Of a stretch of 6,833 nucleotides of DNA, positions 4,765-6,833 are shown piece by piece (position 1 is the first letter of the stretch; each line of letters opens with the position of its first letter). The notes beneath the pieces are model-generated. The model ran no database searches, was not told where the DNA came from, and saw nothing but the letters and a program-made list of their open reading frames with translations. A program made the position numbers and the translations under genes. Source of the DNA: a bacterium (GTDB lineage Bacteria > Patescibacteriota > Gracilibacteria > UBA1369 > GCA-2718715); the NCBI GenBank assembly GCA_030426295.1, contig JAUHYY010000056.1:1-6833 (forward strand), written 5' to 3'.

Positions 4765-6294
4765 ATGACCGATAAAAATGCCAAACTTTGCGTTGCATAT
4801 TGCCGCGTATCGTCCAAAAGGCAGTTAAAAGAAGGGTTTTCAATACCAGCACAAAAAAGGTACTTGAAGGATTTTTCAAGAACCAACAGCTACGTAATCA
4901 AAGAGTTCTTTGAGGACGATGAAACTGCTGGAAAGAAAGGCAGAGAAGGATTTGAGGCAATGCTGAAATACTTAAAGAAGAACAAAAAGATAAAGACTAT
5001 TATCGTAGAAAAGACGGATCGTATGTACAGAAACTTCCGTGACTACATTGATATAGAAGATTTAGGCTTAGATATAATCCTCGTTAAAGAAAATGAGGTA
5101 GTAGGACCTAATGCTAACTCTCACACTAAGTTCATCCATGGTATTAAAGTGCTCATGGCAAAGAACTTTTTAGACAATCTATCAGAGGAGGTCATCAAAG
5201 GATACAATGAAAAACTCCAACAAGGCTTATACCCAAGCAATCCAATGTTCGGCTACAGAACAGAAAAGATCGATGGAAAAAGATTCTTAGTTCCAAAAGA
5301 TAAGGAGTCAAATGTAGTCAAAAGAATTTTCGACCTATATAGCTCAGGACTTTACTCGGTCCAAGCCGTTGCAGATAAGCTAAACGAAGAAGGCTTACTA
5401 CTAGATCTAAGCAAAAAAGTTAACAAGTCATCAGTTCACACGATTTTAAGAAACCCCGTTTACAACGGAGACTTCAAGTGGAAAGGTCAAGTATACAAGG
5501 GGGTTCACGAACCCTTAGTAAGCAAGTCTATCTGGAAGGAATGCCAAAGCATACTAAGTAGAAATCCAAATAAATCTCAAGCCAACAGATATAATACGCT
5601 TTCCTTTTTCTTTAGAGGTTTACTTATATGTGGAGAATGCGGCAGAACTGTAACCTTCGAAAGGAAGAAAAAAAAGTACGTTTACTGTCGATGCACCAAG
5701 CACAACACCAACTGCAAACAAAAGCCAGTACGCGAAAAAGTTCTACTAGACCAGACAGAAGACATCATTAAACAGATCAATGTACCTAAGGAGGTCGTTG
5801 AATTTGTGACTGAGGCACTAAAAGAGAGTTTTGAACTAAAGCGCGAAACCTACAATGTAAGAATTAAATCGTTAAAGGCTGAGAACTCTAAAATTGAATC
5901 TAAGCTAGATAAGCTTTACGATGACAGATTAGAGAGCAAAATAGACGAAGAATTCTATGATCGGACCTACGAGGCGCTTAAGACTAAAAAAGCTCAAATA
6001 ACGTCGGAATTAGATAAGTTCGATCAAGCCAGTCACGAGTACCAAAACATTGGTCTAGAAATTTTAGAACTAGCTAAAAACGTTTCTAGGATTTACAGAC
6101 AAGCAAACGACGAAGAAAAGAAACAAATCCTAGGATTTCTACTTTCGAACTTTTACCTAATGGACGGAAAGCTAATCCCAAACTGGAAAAAACCGTTCGA
6201 ACTCTTAGTAAAACATACTAGTTGTTCAGAATGGCAGGCCCATCAGGATTTGAACCCGAACTTTTGGTTTTGGAGACCAACGTGCTACCATTGA
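4765..6294 (+). CDS. Large serine recombinase (integrase/excisionase of the element)
   Basis: This 509-residue site-specific recombinase integrates and excises DNA through a serine-DNA covalent intermediate. The N-terminal resolvase domain has YCRVSSKRQ with nucleophile S16, EFFEDDETAGKKGREGF, and DRMYR (R86, R89). The recombinase domain covers about residues 155-265 (NPMFGYRTEKIDG, then VVKRIFDLYSSG, VADKLNEEG and ILRNPVYNGDFKWKG). A zinc ribbon follows with CxxC at 289-292 and cysteines at 308, 310 and 317. A Lys/Glu-rich coiled coil at about 350-430 is typical of large serine integrases. The frame enters tRNA-Trp: residues 490-509 and the stop are antisense to the tRNA, so the present C-terminus is set by the insertion site and would differ in the excised circle. 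The start at 4765 leaves the usual short N-terminal lead before the resolvase fold; no Shine-Dalgarno sequence is present. Confidence 0.93.
   Translation: MTDKNAKLCVAYCRVSSKRQLKEGFSIPAQKRYLKDFSRTNSYVIKEFFEDDETAGKKGREGFEAMLKYLKKNKKIKTIIVEKTDRMYRNFRDYIDIEDLGLDIILVKENEVVGPNANSHTKFIHGIKVLMAKNFLDNLSEEVIKGYNEKLQQGLYPSNPMFGYRTEKIDGKRFLVPKDKESNVVKRIFDLYSSGLYSVQAVADKLNEEGLLLDLSKKVNKSSVHTILRNPVYNGDFKWKGQVYKGVHEPLVSKSIWKECQSILSRNPNKSQANRYNTLSFFFRGLLICGECGRTVTFERKKKKYVYCRCTKHNTNCKQKPVREKVLLDQTEDIIKQINVPKEVVEFVTEALKESFELKRETYNVRIKSLKAENSKIESKLDKLYDDRLESKIDEEFYDRTYEALKTKKAQITSELDKFDQASHEYQNIGLEILELAKNVSRIYRQANDEEKKQILGFLLSNFYLMDGKLIPNWKKPFELLVKHTSCSEWQAHQDLNPNFWFWRPTCYH
6215..6245. other. Probable attachment site at the tRNA-Trp 3' end
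   Basis: The recombinase gene, normally beside an element's attachment site, runs directly into the 3' end of tRNA-Trp, whose CCA complement is at 6232-6234. The codons before 6232 read like a natural integrase tail, while those after it are antisense tRNA. The crossover is therefore placed at or just inside the tRNA 3' end. Exact limits cannot be set because the partner site was not found in the window. Confidence 0.45.
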
Positions 6295-6306
6295 CACTAT
6301 GAGCCT
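6232..6306 (-). tRNA. tRNA-Trp (CCA anticodon)
   Basis: The 75-base reverse-strand sequence folds as a full cloverleaf. The acceptor AGGCTCA pairs with TGGGCCT, the D arm is GTGT/GCAC, the anticodon stem TTGGT/ACCAA encloses loop CTCCAAA (anticodon CCA), and the T stem TCGGG/CCTGA encloses TTCAAAT. A1-U72, discriminator G73 and an encoded CCA are as expected for bacterial tRNA-Trp. The tRNA is intact despite the adjoining element, and the end of the recombinase gene overlaps its antisense strand. Confidence 0.96.
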
Positions 6307-6388
6307 ATTTACTTGTATTTCTGACTAAAGATTAGTCGGTAAATTTTGGCGCACTCCTCAGTGTGACGAAATTTATCGATGTCTTCAT
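6307..6388 (-). other. Spacer with hairpin between tRNA-Cys and tRNA-Trp
   Basis: The 82-base spacer contains a perfect hairpin (GACTAA 6323-6328, loop AGA, TTAGTC 6332-6337) nested in a second pair, ATTTAC 6307-6312 with GTAAAT 6339-6344. It lies directly 5' of tRNA-Trp on the transcribed strand, so it may guide processing of the polycistronic tRNA precursor. It lacks a U tract, and no gene is seen in the spacer. Confidence 0.4.
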
Positions 6389-6463
6389 TGGAGGCGGCAG
6401 TCGGATTCGAACCGACGAATGAAGGTTTTGCAAACCTCTGCCTTACCACTTGGCTATGCCGCC
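6389..6463 (-). tRNA. tRNA-Cys (GCA anticodon)
   Basis: The reverse strand gives a 75-base cloverleaf. The acceptor GGCGGCA pairs with TGCCGCC, the anticodon loop is TTGCAAA (anticodon GCA), and the T arm is GTCGG-TTCGAAT-CCGAC. Discriminator U73, an identity element of tRNA-Cys, and an encoded CCA are present. It lies 14 bases after tRNA-Leu and is transcribed in the same direction. Confidence 0.97.
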
Positions 6464-6477
6464 TTATTATTACGCTG

Positions 6478-6563
6478 TGGTGCCGAGGGCGGGAATCGAA
6501 CCCGCACTCACAAGGTGAACGAGATTTTAAGTCTCGCGCGTCTACCAATTCCGCCACCTCGGC
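6478..6563 (-). tRNA. tRNA-Leu (UAA anticodon)
   Basis: An 86-base class II tRNA is encoded on the reverse strand. The acceptor GCCGAGG pairs with CCTCGGC, the anticodon stem CGAGA/TCTCG encloses CTTAAAA (anticodon TAA), and a long variable arm contains CAC/GTG. The T arm is GCGGG-TTCGATT-CCCGC, followed by A73 and an encoded CCA. It is the first tRNA of the Leu-Cys-Trp cluster. Confidence 0.97.
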
Positions 6564-6588
6564 TACAACGCGGTAGCAAGTTTACAAA

Positions 6589-6618
6589 TTTATAGTCAAA
6601 AGGGCAATACCAGTTCAA
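6589..6618 (-). promoter_or_regulatory. Candidate promoter of the tRNA cluster
   Basis: Read on the minus strand, TTGAAC (6618-6613) and TATAAA (6594-6589) are 18 bases apart. Transcription would begin about 20 bases before tRNA-Leu. The site lies between the stop of the upstream minus-strand gene and the first tRNA, where a stable-RNA promoter would be expected. A TTGACT at the -10 proximal side is an alternative -35, but it lacks a good partner. Confidence 0.45.
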
Positions 6619-6635
6619 TTCAAAACTGATCTAGC

Positions 6636-6833
6636 TTACTTTAACTTAAATGTCTGTAGCGAATTAACTAGTTTATCAGCCTCACTTGCATCTGAAGTAG
6701 GATCATATGCAGCCGTAATTACAAAACCGGTAGCACCATGCGCTAGGTACGTTTGCAAGAATTCTAGAGTATCATCTTGTAGCTTTTCTTTACCTTGGAA
6801 CCTAATTAAATAGGTGTTAACTACTGTATCTCC
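6636..6833 (-). CDS. C-terminal fragment of an unidentified protein
   Basis: An open frame with no stop runs in from the window's right edge on the minus strand and ends at TAA (6638-6636), giving 65 residues. It starts GDTVVNTYLIRFQGKEKLQD and ends ADKLVNSLQTFKLK. The alternating beta-strand pattern (VVNTYLIRF, GFVITAAYDP) followed by a final helix and F-K-L-K resembles the end of PsbP-like/DUF1795 lipoproteins, in which a strand reading 'yvit.a' precedes 'v.sFk'. That assignment is tentative. The gene is chromosomal flank beyond the tRNA cluster. The start, and any signal peptide, lies outside the window. Confidence 0.7.
   Translation of the reverse strand, partial: GDTVVNTYLIRFQGKEKLQDDTLEFLQTYLAHGATGFVITAAYDPTSDASEADKLVNSLQTFKLK

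Noticed and set aside
6292..6294. UGA read as glycine or tryptophan (codes 25 or 4)
   Set aside because: Genes here end sensibly at TGA, including the ATGA junction at 3634-3637. No conserved motif needs TGA readthrough, and the Trp tRNA has anticodon CCA.
6309..6557. Minus-strand 82-residue frame beginning MAELVDARDLKSR
   Set aside because: It is a translation of tRNA-Leu and tRNA-Cys, a well-known false gene pattern.
6379..6576. Plus-strand 65-residue frame containing CRGRESNPHSQGERD
   Set aside because: It is antisense to the same two tRNAs, another classic tRNA artefact.
1..6833. CRISPR array or insertion sequence
   Set aside because: No regularly spaced direct repeats and no transposase or terminal inverted repeats were seen.

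Overview
The window comes from a low-GC bacterium (roughly 35-40 % G+C by eye) that uses UGA as a stop codon; its only Trp tRNA here reads UGG. Two traits hint at the host. Promoters are of ordinary sigma-70 type (TTGAAA-N17-TATAAT), which argues against Bacteroidota. No gene start in the window has a recognisable Shine-Dalgarno sequence. Together with the protein style this suggests a Candidate Phyla Radiation (Patescibacteria/Saccharibacteria-like) genome, but that is a low-confidence inference; no taxonomic marker is present.

Layout: (1) Positions 1-2045 hold the 3' part of a copper-type P1B ATPase (CopA-like). It is followed after 25 bases by a small Cys- and Met-rich two-helix membrane protein (2071-2346), probably in the same operon. 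(2) Positions 2462-6231 hold a compact mobile-element module, all on the + strand: an XRE repressor overlapping an ImmA/IrrE-type metallopeptidase; a previously untracked 48-codon gene that ends in an ATGA overlap with a filamentous-phage-II/X-like replication initiator; and a large serine recombinase. (3) Positions 6232-6563 hold a minus-strand tRNA cluster, transcribed Leu(UAA), Cys(GCA), Trp(CCA). (4) Beyond 6636 lies the 3' end of a minus-strand protein gene that runs off the window.

How it fits together: the recombinase reading frame runs into the 3' end of tRNA-Trp. Its last 20 codons and its stop are antisense to that tRNA, and codon 490 (TGG) is the complement of the tRNA's CCA. This is what an element integrated at a tRNA 3' end looks like, with one attachment site near 6232. 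The other end was not found; it may lie left of the window, in which case the copper genes would be cargo, or in the short gap at 2347-2461.

The most notable regulatory signal is a three-half-site operator, AATGATT-N2-AATCATT-N5-AATGATT, present twice with identical geometry. One copy lies in the promoter of the XRE gene, the other just upstream of the 48-codon gene and rep. This predicts a repressor/antirepressor-protease switch like ICEBs1 ImmR/ImmA, controlling both its own expression and replication of the element.
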